The notes under the pieces are model-generated. The model made no database searches. It worked only from the letters and a program-made list of their open reading frames with translations, and was not told the DNA's origin. 64,000 nucleotides of DNA, taken from contig DASXUQ010000010.1 of the NCBI GenBank assembly GCA_036504735.1, positions 124,001-188,000 on the forward strand, read 5' to 3'. The translations under genes and the position numbers were made by a program. Position 1 is the first letter of the stretch. The number at the start of each line of letters is the position of its first letter. The DNA comes from a bacterium (GTDB lineage: Bacteria; Electryoneota; RPQS01). This document shows, in pieces, positions 1-8,495 of this stretch.

Positions 1-1
1 G

Positions 2-3000
2 ACCCAGGAACAGTTGTGGAATTACCAGACATACCAGACCTTCAGCATTGCGGGAGAGTATCCCGTGATGACGACGGGCGGTCCGTCGGTTCCGCAGGTG
101 AGCCGCTTTTACCGGATTCCGAATACGGGCGGCGCGGATCTCGTGATCAACGAAGCCGACTATGAGGTGGTAGACAATGTCAATGCTTTCCCGGTGCAGC
201 CGGAAGAAGCGGGCTTCAATGCCCTCGTGCGCAATGAAGCAGTCTACAGCAAGGATGGCTGGTATCCGGAAAACGTGGCGGTGATGAGCGATCCCATGAT
301 CATGCGCGACTTCCGCGTGGTCACGGTCACGCTCTACCCCGTGCAGGTCAATCCGGTCACCCATCAGGCCCGCATCTACCGCAACCTCAGCGTCGATGTG
401 GTCGCCAATAATCATCCCGGCGTCAATGAACTGCTGAATCCCCGCCGCCCTTCGAGCGCGTGGGCGAGTATCTACCGCAATCTGATTCCCAATCTGGACG
501 ATATGGCGCTGGATGATGTGACAACGGATCCGGGAAGCTATCTGATTCTGACCAGCAACAATGCGCAGGTCCGGCCGTGGGCGGACACGCTGGCGGAGTG
601 GAAGACGCGCAGGGGATTCAAGGTTACCGTAGACTCCCGTGGGACATGGTCCGCACAGGATGCGATCACGCGGATTCGCACCGCATACACGCAGTTCGAT
701 CCTCCTTTGGAGTTTGTCACGTTGATGGGAGATCCGGGCTGGAACGGCGTGGGTATTCCATCGGACGGCGGAAATTATGATCACTCCTTTGCCTTGGGGA
801 ATACACAGGACGAACTTGAAGACATCGGCGTGGGCCGGTTGAGTTGCGGCACAGGCAATGCACTGGGACAAGCCATTGCCAAAATCATGGCGTATGAGCG
901 CGAGCCGCATATGCAGAATGCTCAGCAGCAGCCGGACACGATGTGGTTCCGCAAGTCTTACCTGCTGGCGGGTATCGGGAATTCCTGCGCTGGCAATTAC
1001 CTGGTGATGCGCTGGGCGAAGGATCAGTTCCTGCACAATACAGGTGTGGACAGCAGCACGATTGCTACACACGATGGGGTGATGACGGGGCAGCAGGTGA
1101 CCGCCTTGCAGACGGCGGTGAACAACGGCATTGGCTACATGCTGTGGCGTGGCAGTTGGCAATTCCAGATGCCGAACACGATTGCGGACGGAACCAGCCC
1201 GGCGGGCCGGTTTCCGATCTGCATGTGCGTAACCTGCAATGCCGGCGATTTCACGGGCTCGGGCAATGCCGACAGCCCGGCGGAAGACTGGCTTAGCCCC
1301 ACGGGCTCTACCTATACGAATCCCAAGGGCGGCGTGGCGGGCATGGGCACGTCGTCAGCGGGAACCATGAACGGCGCGAACGTCGTTCTGGCCGCGGGCC
1401 TGATTTACAATATGGCGGATGTGCAGGTGCCGAATCTGGGAACGGCAGTAAACGGAGCGAAGGCACAGCTTTACCTGTCCTTCGGGCCGAGCCACTCCGA
1501 TCCGCACGGCGGAAACGTGGCACAGAATTTTTCGCGGCTGTTCAATCTGTTCGGCGACCCCGGACTTGAGATGTGGACAGACGTGCCGAAGGTGATGGAC
1601 GTGACGCATCCGGCAGTCCTGAATGTGGGGGATCGCGCGGTGAGCGTGTCGGTGGTCAATCACGCGACGGGCGCCGCCTTGGATGAAGCGCTGGTGGTGT
1701 TGTGGAAGCGAGGCGCGGATTCCACATGGGTAAAGGGGCTGACCGACGGTCAGGGCCGAATCACGCTGCCGGTGGCGGTGGGAACGGCGGGCAACATGTA
1801 TCTGACGGTGACCAAACGCGGGTATAAACCCTATCTGTTTACGATCCCCTGTGGCCAGGTAGATGCGATGCCCATGAACTGCAGCGTGGTGCTGGATGAC
1901 GACAACAGCGGCGGCACGCAGGGCAACGGGGACCATTTGATGAACCCCGGCGAGACGATTGACCTGCCGGTATACATCAAGAATTTCGGCAGCACCCTGA
2001 CAGTGACAGGAATTTCGGCGACGTTGACCAGCAGTGATCCGCGGGTGACGGTGACGAGCGCGACGGCAGGCTATACGGATCTGGCGCCGGGAGACTCGGT
2101 GCTGGGTTCAACGCCGTACCGGATCGTGGTCGGCCCCGGAGTACAGAACCATGATTTGATTCTATTGAGTCTTGCGATTGCGTCCTCGGCGGGTCAGACT
2201 GTGGGAGCAGTTTCCCTCGAGTGCCATGCGGGCGAGATGCGCAGCGTACGTTCGCGGCTCAGCGCAACGCTGGATCCGGGCGCCACGGCAAACCTGACGG
2301 CGGTGGTGCGGAACGTGAGCACAGTGCCCCTCACGGGTGTGACCGGGCACATTACGCCTCTCAGCCCATTTGTGCACGCGGACGACGCGGAAGCGGTGTT
2401 CGGAGATATTGCAGCGGGAGCGCTGGATTCCAATACGACGGACGTGTTTACCTTGACGGCGAACACGATGGCGTTTCGCGGCCTGCAGGTTCCGGTGCAG
2501 CTCATCCTGAGCACGGCGACCGGTTTTGCGGACACGGTGCAGTTTACAATCAGTGTCGGCTCAGCGGCCACGACCGATCCCACGGGACCGGACGCCTACG
2601 GCTACTACGCCTATGACAACACCGACGTGAACTATGAGATGCATCCCACGTACAGTTATGTGAACATCTCCGGCACGGGCGGCACGAACTTGAATCTGAG
2701 CGATCCGGGTGACAAGACCGATTGGCAGGCGATGTACTCGACGGCCCGACGACTGCCGTTCGGGTTCAAGTTCTATGGGCAGGTGTACGATACGATTACG
2801 GTATGTTCCAACGGCTGGTGCGCATTCGGCAATCAGTCCTATATCGACATGTTCCGCAACTATCCGATCCCGTCGATGGGTGCGCCGAGCGCGATGATCG
2901 CGCCGTACTGGGATGACCTGAAGACGAGCGGAACCGGCCAGGGTGTGTGGGTGATGGATGACGCGGCCAATCACCGCTATATTATCCAGTGGAAGGCCGG

Positions 3001-4879
3001 GGTGGGCAACAACAACTACGGCACGGCGTTGGACTTCGAAGTCGTTCTTTATGATACGACCTTCACACCGACGATGGATGGCAATGGCCAGATCCTGATG
3101 CAGTACAATGTCGCGTCGGGAACGAACGTGCCGAACCAGCAGAATGATGAAGCGGAAGGGTGTACGATTGGCATTCAGGCGCCGAATAATACCGTTGGCC
3201 TGGGTTATGCGCACCGGATAGATGTGATTCCGGGCTCGGCGACGATTGCAACCGGGCGGGCGATTATGTTTACCACGGAAGCCCGGCACATGTTCGGCGC
3301 CATTCAAGGCACGGTCTTAAACGCGGCCGATAATCTGCCGATGGCGGGCGCCCGGGTGAGCGTGAACGGCTATTCTTACCATACGACGACGGACGCCTCT
3401 GGACATTATCTGATCCCCGATGTGCTGGTGGGAACGTATGCTTTGAATGCGACCTTCCACCGCTTTAACGCGGATTCCGTGTCGAACATCGTGGTGGCGC
3501 TGGATGACACGGCATCGGCTGACTTTTCGCTGCACCATCCGGTGATGGAGCTGTCGGAGACGTCGCTATGGGACAGCGTCGGATCCGATCAGGGCAGCGT
3601 GCCGTTGACGATCTCCAATTCAGGCAACGGCCCGCTGGATTACGAAACGAGCATTTTCCTGCACGGCGACCCCAGCCCCAATCCGTGGGATTCGATTGGC
3701 AACGTAAGCGTGACGCAGATCACCGGCGATGGAATGCCGTGGGGGTGCGAATTCTTCCATGGCGAATGGTGGGTCAGCGGGCCGGGAACGGCTGGACAGC
3801 CGACGCTCTATCGCTTTGACACCGAAGGCAATGCGCATGGATCGGTTCCCCAGCCGGCGACGACAATGTTGGGATGGTTCGATCTGGCCACGGATGGACA
3901 GTATCTGTATGGATCGGACAACCATTCGATTACCGGAATCGACACGGCGGGCGTTGTTCAAGTGACAATCCCCAGCCCGCTTAATCCATGCCGGGCGATA
4001 GCCTATGATCCTGCGATGGACTATTTCTGGATTGCGGACTATACCTCGGACATTTACGCGATTGACCGGACCGGCGCGGTACAGATTCAGTTGCCGGACA
4101 CCGCGGGATACAATATTTCGGGCCTGGCGTGGAATGCGAACGACCCCAACGGTTACAAGCTCTATATCTTCAGCCGTGACGGAGCGAACCAGACGCGGAT
4201 TACGAAGATGGTTCCGACGGCACCTTATGCGCAACAGACGGTGGTGGATCTTCCCGCTCTTGCCGGCGACCGGGCAGCGGGCTGCACGATCACGAACCAG
4301 TGGAACAGCACGACGCAGGTGTTTGCAGGCATCGTGCGCGGCGGCGAAGGCGGACGCATTGCCATTCACGAGATGACGTTCAACTCTTCGTGGATGCATG
4401 TGCTGCCGTCATCGGCGGCGATTCCGGGACCGGGCTCGCAAAACCTCACCGTGACCTTCAATCCGGACTCCCTGCACGATGCGGTGTATCACGTGGACCT
4501 GCATGTGTCCAGCGTGATCTATGATTCGACGGTGATCATTCCGGTGACGCTGGTGGTGCGCCGCACTCTGGCGGCGGGCCATGTGTCGCACGAGATTCCG
4601 GCGGAATACGCGCTGCACCAGAACTATCCGAATCCGTTCAACCCCACCACGCAGATCGCGTTCGATCTTCCTAAGGCCGAGCATGTGAGGCTGGCGGTGT
4701 ACAATTCACTGGGGCAAAAGGTGGCGACGCTGCTGGACGAGACGCGGGCGGCGGGATCGTACGCGGTGAACTGGGATGGACGAACGGGCACGGGCGGCGA
4801 AGTATCGACCGGCGTATACTTCTATCAAATTAAAGCAGGCAGCTATACATCCGTCAAGAAGATGCTGTTGATGCGGTAG
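2..4879 (+). CDS. Secreted C25 (gingipain-like) multidomain protein, 5' end outside window
   Basis: The frame is open to the left edge, so the N-terminus is missing; the TTG at 14 is unlikely to be the start. About 1,625 residues remain. The order is a C25 propeptide-like region, a C25 caspase-fold peptidase region (nt ~530-1590), CARDB-like beta-sandwiches (~1870-2560), a large jelly-roll-like region (~2600-3270), a carboxypeptidase-regulatory-like domain (~3300-3530), beta-propeller-like repeats (~3670-4390) and a C-terminal FlgD-like/type A sorting domain starting with NYPNPFNPTT (~4620). The nucleophile-type Cys is in VTCNAGDF (nt 1229-1252). The expected GHG histidine motif reads MLWRGSWQF (nt ~1139-1165), so the catalytic His is not where expected. 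Probably cell-surface or secreted. The family is known; proteolytic activity is uncertain. Confidence 0.88.
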   Translation, partial: TQEQLWNYQTYQTFSIAGEYPVMTTGGPSVPQVSRFYRIPNTGGADLVINEADYEVVDNVNAFPVQPEEAGFNALVRNEAVYSKDGWYPENVAVMSDPMIMRDFRVVTVTLYPVQVNPVTHQARIYRNLSVDVVANNHPGVNELLNPRRPSSAWASIYRNLIPNLDDMALDDVTTDPGSYLILTSNNAQVRPWADTLAEWKTRRGFKVTVDSRGTWSAQDAITRIRTAYTQFDPPLEFVTLMGDPGWNGVGIPSDGGNYDHSFALGNTQDELEDIGVGRLSCGTGNALGQAIAKIMAYEREPHMQNAQQQPDTMWFRKSYLLAGIGNSCAGNYLVMRWAKDQFLHNTGVDSSTIATHDGVMTGQQVTALQTAVNNGIGYMLWRGSWQFQMPNTIADGTSPAGRFPICMCVTCNAGDFTGSGNADSPAEDWLSPTGSTYTNPKGGVAGMGTSSAGTMNGANVVLAAGLIYNMADVQVPNLGTAVNGAKAQLYLSFGPSHSDPHGGNVAQNFSRLFNLFGDPGLEMWTDVPKVMDVTHPAVLNVGDRAVSVSVVNHATGAALDEALVVLWKRGADSTWVKGLTDGQGRITLPVAVGTAGNMYLTVTKRGYKPYLFTIPCGQVDAMPMNCSVVLDDDNSGGTQGNGDHLMNPGETIDLPVYIKNFGSTLTVTGISATLTSSDPRVTVTSATAGYTDLAPGDSVLGSTPYRIVVGPGVQNHDLILLSLAIASSAGQTVGAVSLECHAGEMRSVRSRLSATLDPGATANLTAVVRNVSTVPLTGVTGHITPLSPFVHADDAEAVFGDIAAGALDSNTTDVFTLTANTMAFRGLQVPVQLILSTATGFADTVQFTISVGSAATTDPTGPDAYGYYAYDNTDVNYEMHPTYSYVNISGTGGTNLNLSDPGDKTDWQAMYSTARRLPFGFKFYGQVYDTITVCSNGWCAFGNQSYIDMFRNYPIPSMGAPSAMIAPYWDDLKTSGTGQGVWVMDDAANHRYIIQWKAGVGNNNYGTALDFEVVLYDTTFTPTMDGNGQILMQYNVASGTNVPNQQNDEAEGCTIGIQAPNNTVGLGYAHRIDVIPGSATIATGRAIMFTTEARHMFGAIQGTVLNAADNLPMAGARVSVNGYSYHTTTDASGHYLIPDVLVGTYALNATFHRFNADSVSNIVVALDDTASADFSLHHPVMELSETSLWDSVGSDQGSVPLTISNSGNGPLDYETSIFLHGDPSPNPWDSIGNVSVTQITGDGMPWGCEFFHGEWWVSGPGTAGQPTLYRFDTEGNAHGSVPQPATTMLGWFDLATDGQYLYGSDNHSITGIDTAGVVQVTIPSPLNPCRAIAYDPAMDYFWIADYTSDIYAIDRTGAVQIQLPDTAGYNISGLAWNANDPNGYKLYIFSRDGANQTRITKMVPTAPYAQQTVVDLPALAGDRAAGCTITNQWNSTTQVFAGIVRGGEGGRIAIHEMTFNSSWMHVLPSSAAIPGPGSQNLTVTFNPDSLHDAVYHVDLHVSSVIYDSTVIIPVTLVVRRTLAAGHVSHEIPAEYALHQNYPNPFNPTTQIAFDLPKAEHVRLAVYNSLGQKVATLLDETRAAGSYAVNWDGRTGTGGEVSTGVYFYQIKAGSYTSVKKMLLMR

Positions 4880-4910
4880 CGGACAGGTTGGTTCGGGCAC
4901 TTTGAGCACG

Positions 4911-4948
4911 GCAGGCCCTTCGTATGCCGGAGGGCCTGCTCTCTTTTC
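4911..4948 (+). terminator. Rho-independent terminator after the C25 gene
   Basis: A 9-bp perfect stem (GCAGGCCCT at 4911-4919 with AGGGCCTGC at 4931-4939) is followed by TCTCTTTTC. It lies 31 bases after the C25 stop codon and separates that gene from the TldD-type pair. Confidence 0.8.
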
Positions 4949-5008
4949 TATCCGCCGGGGACACGATAGACCCGGGGCAGAGATTTGATTTTCACATTTC
5001 GGGATGAT

Positions 5009-6721
5009 ATGAAAGACGTCATGGTCTGGTGGCGGCCGCTGATTCTGGCGTGCTGCCTGATTGCAGGACCGGCGCGGATGTGTTTGGCCGCCGATCCGGT
5101 GAACCTTTTGGATGTGATGCAGCAGGAGCTGCAAAGGTCCATGTCGCACCTTGGACAAAGTAAGGAAGCGCCGCTGTACTATCTCGGGTACACCGTGACG
5201 GAACGTCACACCTATGAAGCCCGGATGGTGGATGGGGCCTTGGCAGAGCCGCAATCTACGAACCGGAAGAATCTGGATGTGGATGTGCGCGTGGGCAGCA
5301 TGGCGCTGGACAATACGCACCAGATCCGCGAGGGGAGCTGGCGGGACAATGATTCCCGGCGGCGGATGGTGGATTTTCCGATGGAGACCGACGCGGCGGC
5401 GATTCGCGCGTCCCTGTGGAATGAAACGGAGTTTCAATTCCGTCAGGCGCAGGAACGCTACACGAAGGTGGTGGCCAACCGGCAGGTGAAGGTTGAAGAG
5501 CAGGACACGTCGCAGGATTTCTCGACGGCGCAGCCGCAGCAGTTCAGCGAGGCGTTCACGCTGACGGCTGTGGACCAGGGCCGCTGGCAGAGTATTCTGA
5601 AGCGCGTGGGCAAGGTGTTCATGGACTCGCCGTTTGTGCAGGAATCCAGCGCGCGTCTGTCGGTGAACGATCAGAACGTGTTTATGGTGAATAGCGAGGG
5701 AAGCCGGCTGCAGCACTGCAACCATTACCTTCGGCTGCGGATGACGGTGTCGGGGATGGCGGCGGACGGCATGAAGCTGGAACGCAACGCATCGTACGAC
5801 GCGGCGACGCCGGAAGGCATGCCGTCCGATGACGTGATGCTGGCGGATGCGCAGCGGATCGTATCGGAGTTGCAGTCCTTGATCAACGCGCCGCTGGTGG
5901 AGCCGTACATCGGCCCGGCGATTCTGCGCAGCCGCGCCAGCGCGGTGTTCTTCCACGAAATTTTCGGCCACCGGATCGAGAGTCACCGCCAGAAGAGCGA
6001 GACGGAAGGGCAGACGTTCACGAAGAAGGTGGGACAGCCTGTGCTGCCCGATTTCATCAGCGTGTACGACGATCCGACGCAGGCAAAGTTCAAGGGCGTG
6101 GATCTGCGCGGCTATTACACCTATGACGACGAAGGCATCCGGGCACAACGGGTGACGGTGGTGGACAAGGGCGTGCTGCGGAATTTTCTCACGTCGCGTT
6201 CGCCGATTGCGAATTTCCCACAGAGCAACGGACATGGCCGCCGCGAGTGCGGACAGGACGTGTGCTCACGCCAGGCAAATCTGATGGTGACGTCGGAGAA
6301 GGTGGTGCCGTATGAGCAGTTGCGCAAACTGCTGATCGAAACCTGCAAGAAGCAGGGGAAGCCTTACGGGCTGATCTTCGACGACATTTCCGGCGGGTTC
6401 ACGATGACAAGGCGGCAGGGACCACAGGCCTTCAAGGTGGAGCCGCTGCTGGTGTACAGGGTGTACGCCGATGGGCGGCCTGACGAAGTGATCCGCGGAG
6501 TGGATATTGTGGGTACGCCGCTGACGAGTTTCAGCAAGATCATCATGGCCGGCAACGACGACGCGGTGTTCAACGGAACCTGCGGCGCGGAATCCGGGTG
6601 GGTGCCGGTATCGGCTATTTCGCCCAGCGTGCTGGTGTCGGAAATCGAGGTGGAGAAGAAGCAGAAGGAGCAGGAGAAGCCGCCGATTCTGCCGCCACCC
6701 GGACATGACCCTCAACCCTGA
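5009..6721 (+). CDS. Exported TldD/PmbA-family metallopeptidase (zinc site intact)
   Basis: A TldD-family protein of about 570 residues. TldD enzymes are zinc metallopeptidases, best known as cytoplasmic TldD/TldE heterodimers. The HEXXXH motif is at H316-E317-H321 (HEIFGH, nt 5954-5971), and the third ligand expected from TldD is the Cys in GTCGAESG (C525, nt 6581). The N-terminus has a hydrophobic segment (MVWWRPLILACCLIAG) followed by an Ala-type cleavage site before ADPVN, so export is predicted. I start at ATG 5009 because GGGA lies five bases upstream; a TTG at 4985 and an ATG at 5021 are alternatives. It is followed after 20 bases by a paralogue, which fits a heterodimer. The C-terminus is Lys/Glu/Pro rich. 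Confidence 0.88.
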   Translation: MKDVMVWWRPLILACCLIAGPARMCLAADPVNLLDVMQQELQRSMSHLGQSKEAPLYYLGYTVTERHTYEARMVDGALAEPQSTNRKNLDVDVRVGSMALDNTHQIREGSWRDNDSRRRMVDFPMETDAAAIRASLWNETEFQFRQAQERYTKVVANRQVKVEEQDTSQDFSTAQPQQFSEAFTLTAVDQGRWQSILKRVGKVFMDSPFVQESSARLSVNDQNVFMVNSEGSRLQHCNHYLRLRMTVSGMAADGMKLERNASYDAATPEGMPSDDVMLADAQRIVSELQSLINAPLVEPYIGPAILRSRASAVFFHEIFGHRIESHRQKSETEGQTFTKKVGQPVLPDFISVYDDPTQAKFKGVDLRGYYTYDDEGIRAQRVTVVDKGVLRNFLTSRSPIANFPQSNGHGRRECGQDVCSRQANLMVTSEKVVPYEQLRKLLIETCKKQGKPYGLIFDDISGGFTMTRRQGPQAFKVEPLLVYRVYADGRPDEVIRGVDIVGTPLTSFSKIIMAGNDDAVFNGTCGAESGWVPVSAISPSVLVSEIEVEKKQKEQEKPPILPPPGHDPQP

Positions 6722-6741
6722 CCCCAAAGCTGGAGCAAAAC

Positions 6742-8469
6742 ATGCCACGATATACACGCTACGTTTCGGCAGCCGTGCTGGCACTGACCCTGTGCGGCGC
6801 AAGCCTTGCGGCGGAGGTCAAGGACCCGGTCTTCAAGGCGATGCAGGATGAACTGGACCGCTCTGTGAACCGGCTGGTGATCGAGAAGATGTCGCGCCCG
6901 TACTTCCTCAGCTACCGGATTGAGGACAACGAGCGCGTGGAGATCGGCGCGCGCTACGGTGCGCTGGTGGAATCGCAGCGGTCGAAGGATCGCTATCTGT
7001 ACGTTGATTTGCGGGTCGGCGACGCGGCGCTGGACAATTCCAATTTTGTCGGCGACTGGGGCGACCTCTACAATATGCGCCATGACCTGGCCGAGGAAGA
7101 TGATTACCAGGCGCTGCGGCATCAGATCTGGCTGTCCACGGACAAGGCTTACAAGGACGCGCTGGAGAATCTGGCGCGCAAGAAGGCCTTTTTGCAGACA
7201 CATCCGGCGCAGGAATCCCTCGGGGATTTCGGCAAGGCGGATCATCTGGAGGTGATGGACAAGCCGTATGCCTTGACGGCGGACACAGCGGCGTGGGCGG
7301 CATCGGTGCGGCAGGCGGCGGCAGCCTTGCGGGCCTATCCTGCGCTGCAGGATTGGAAGGTGACGTATACGGCGACGGCGGTGACCAAGCGGTATCTGAG
7401 TTCCGAAGGAAGCCGCCACATGAAGGGCGCGGTTCAGCAACAGATTGAAGTTTCCGCGACCGCACAGGCGAAGGACGGACAGCGGCTCAGCAGCTTCCGC
7501 CGGTTTGTGACGCGCGACGGAGAAAATCCGCCGCAGGGTGAAGACCTGGTGAAGGCCGTGCAGAAGATGTCGGAGGAGTTGACGGCAGCGGTGGCCGCTC
7601 CGGCATTGGATGAATACTCGGGTCCGGTGCTGTTTACGGACTACGCATCGGCGCAGGTGATCTCGCAGCTCTTTGCGGAGCAGCTTACGCTGGCGCGGGA
7701 CGTGCTCACACCGGAAGACTGGATGAGCCAGTATTTTTCGCTGGGCAAATTAGCCGAGCGGATGAACCGGCGGGTGATGCCGGATTTTGTGACGATCACG
7801 GATGATCCGAAGACAGCCGAATGGAAAGGCCACCGGCTGCTGGGGCATCAGGTGGTGGATGATGAGAGCGTGCCCAGCCGCACCCTGACGCTGGTGAAAG
7901 AAGGGCGGCTGGTGAGCTTGCCCAGCACGCGACAGCCGACGAAGAAGACGCCGGAATCCAACGGCCACGCGCGAACTCTGATCAACCAGTGGACGATTCC
8001 GGTGGTGACGAATTTGTTTGTGAAGACGGATAAGCCCGTGGCCGCGCCGCAGATGATGGAGAAACTGCGGCGGCTGGCGAAAGACTCGGGCAACGAGTAC
8101 GGACTGCTGATCACGCGGCTGGAAGACGAGCGGATTTCCAACGAGTACTCGTGGATGGACGATTCGCAGGACAAGCCCAAGCTGATGACGCAGCCGCTGA
8201 TTGCCTACAAGGTGTATGCGAAGGATGGGCGGATGGAGCCGGTGCGCGGTCTGATTTTCGATGACGTGACGATCCGCAGTCTGCGCGACATTTCGGCGAT
8301 GGGCAAAGACGAACAAGTGTACGGCATGCTGCAGCCGACAATGCTGCCGCAGGTCCAATATCCGGTGAGCATCGAGACGCCGTCGATTCTGATCGAAGAG
8401 ATGGAATTCAAAGCCAACACGGCGCATGAACCGCTGCCGGTGAGCAGCAATCCCCTGTTTGAAAAATGA
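6742..8469 (+). CDS. Exported TldE/PmbA-like paralogue lacking the zinc site
   Basis: 575 residues, related along its length to the preceding TldD protein: the N-terminal region resembling LDNSNFVGDW, the DDE-like loop near nt 7855 and the VYxxDGRxxxVRG stretch near 8215 all match. At the place of HEXXXH it reads SAQVISQLFAEQ (near nt 7650), and the C-terminal Cys is replaced (MLQPTMLPQ), so zinc binding is lost, as in TldE. A signal peptide is clear: a hydrophobic core VSAAVLALTLCG then ASLAAEV. GGAG lies 10 bases before the ATG. It probably forms the non-catalytic half of an exported heterodimer. The stop codon overlaps the ATGA at 8466 in front of the M6 protease, suggesting co-transcription. 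Confidence 0.85.
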   Translation: MPRYTRYVSAAVLALTLCGASLAAEVKDPVFKAMQDELDRSVNRLVIEKMSRPYFLSYRIEDNERVEIGARYGALVESQRSKDRYLYVDLRVGDAALDNSNFVGDWGDLYNMRHDLAEEDDYQALRHQIWLSTDKAYKDALENLARKKAFLQTHPAQESLGDFGKADHLEVMDKPYALTADTAAWAASVRQAAAALRAYPALQDWKVTYTATAVTKRYLSSEGSRHMKGAVQQQIEVSATAQAKDGQRLSSFRRFVTRDGENPPQGEDLVKAVQKMSEELTAAVAAPALDEYSGPVLFTDYASAQVISQLFAEQLTLARDVLTPEDWMSQYFSLGKLAERMNRRVMPDFVTITDDPKTAEWKGHRLLGHQVVDDESVPSRTLTLVKEGRLVSLPSTRQPTKKTPESNGHARTLINQWTIPVVTNLFVKTDKPVAAPQMMEKLRRLAKDSGNEYGLLITRLEDERISNEYSWMDDSQDKPKLMTQPLIAYKVYAKDGRMEPVRGLIFDDVTIRSLRDISAMGKDEQVYGMLQPTMLPQVQYPVSIETPSILIEEMEFKANTAHEPLPVSSNPLFEK

Positions 8470-8495
8470 TCCTTTCTAACGCGAGTGAACTTCCA

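Noticed and set aside
4706-6235. A long open frame of about 509 codons on the - strand
   Set aside because: It lies opposite the C25 end and the TldD gene. Its product is Arg/His-rich without any family pattern, typical of an antisense shadow of a GC-rich gene. The same applies to long antisense frames at 8205-9827, 10083-11579 and 30905-32503.
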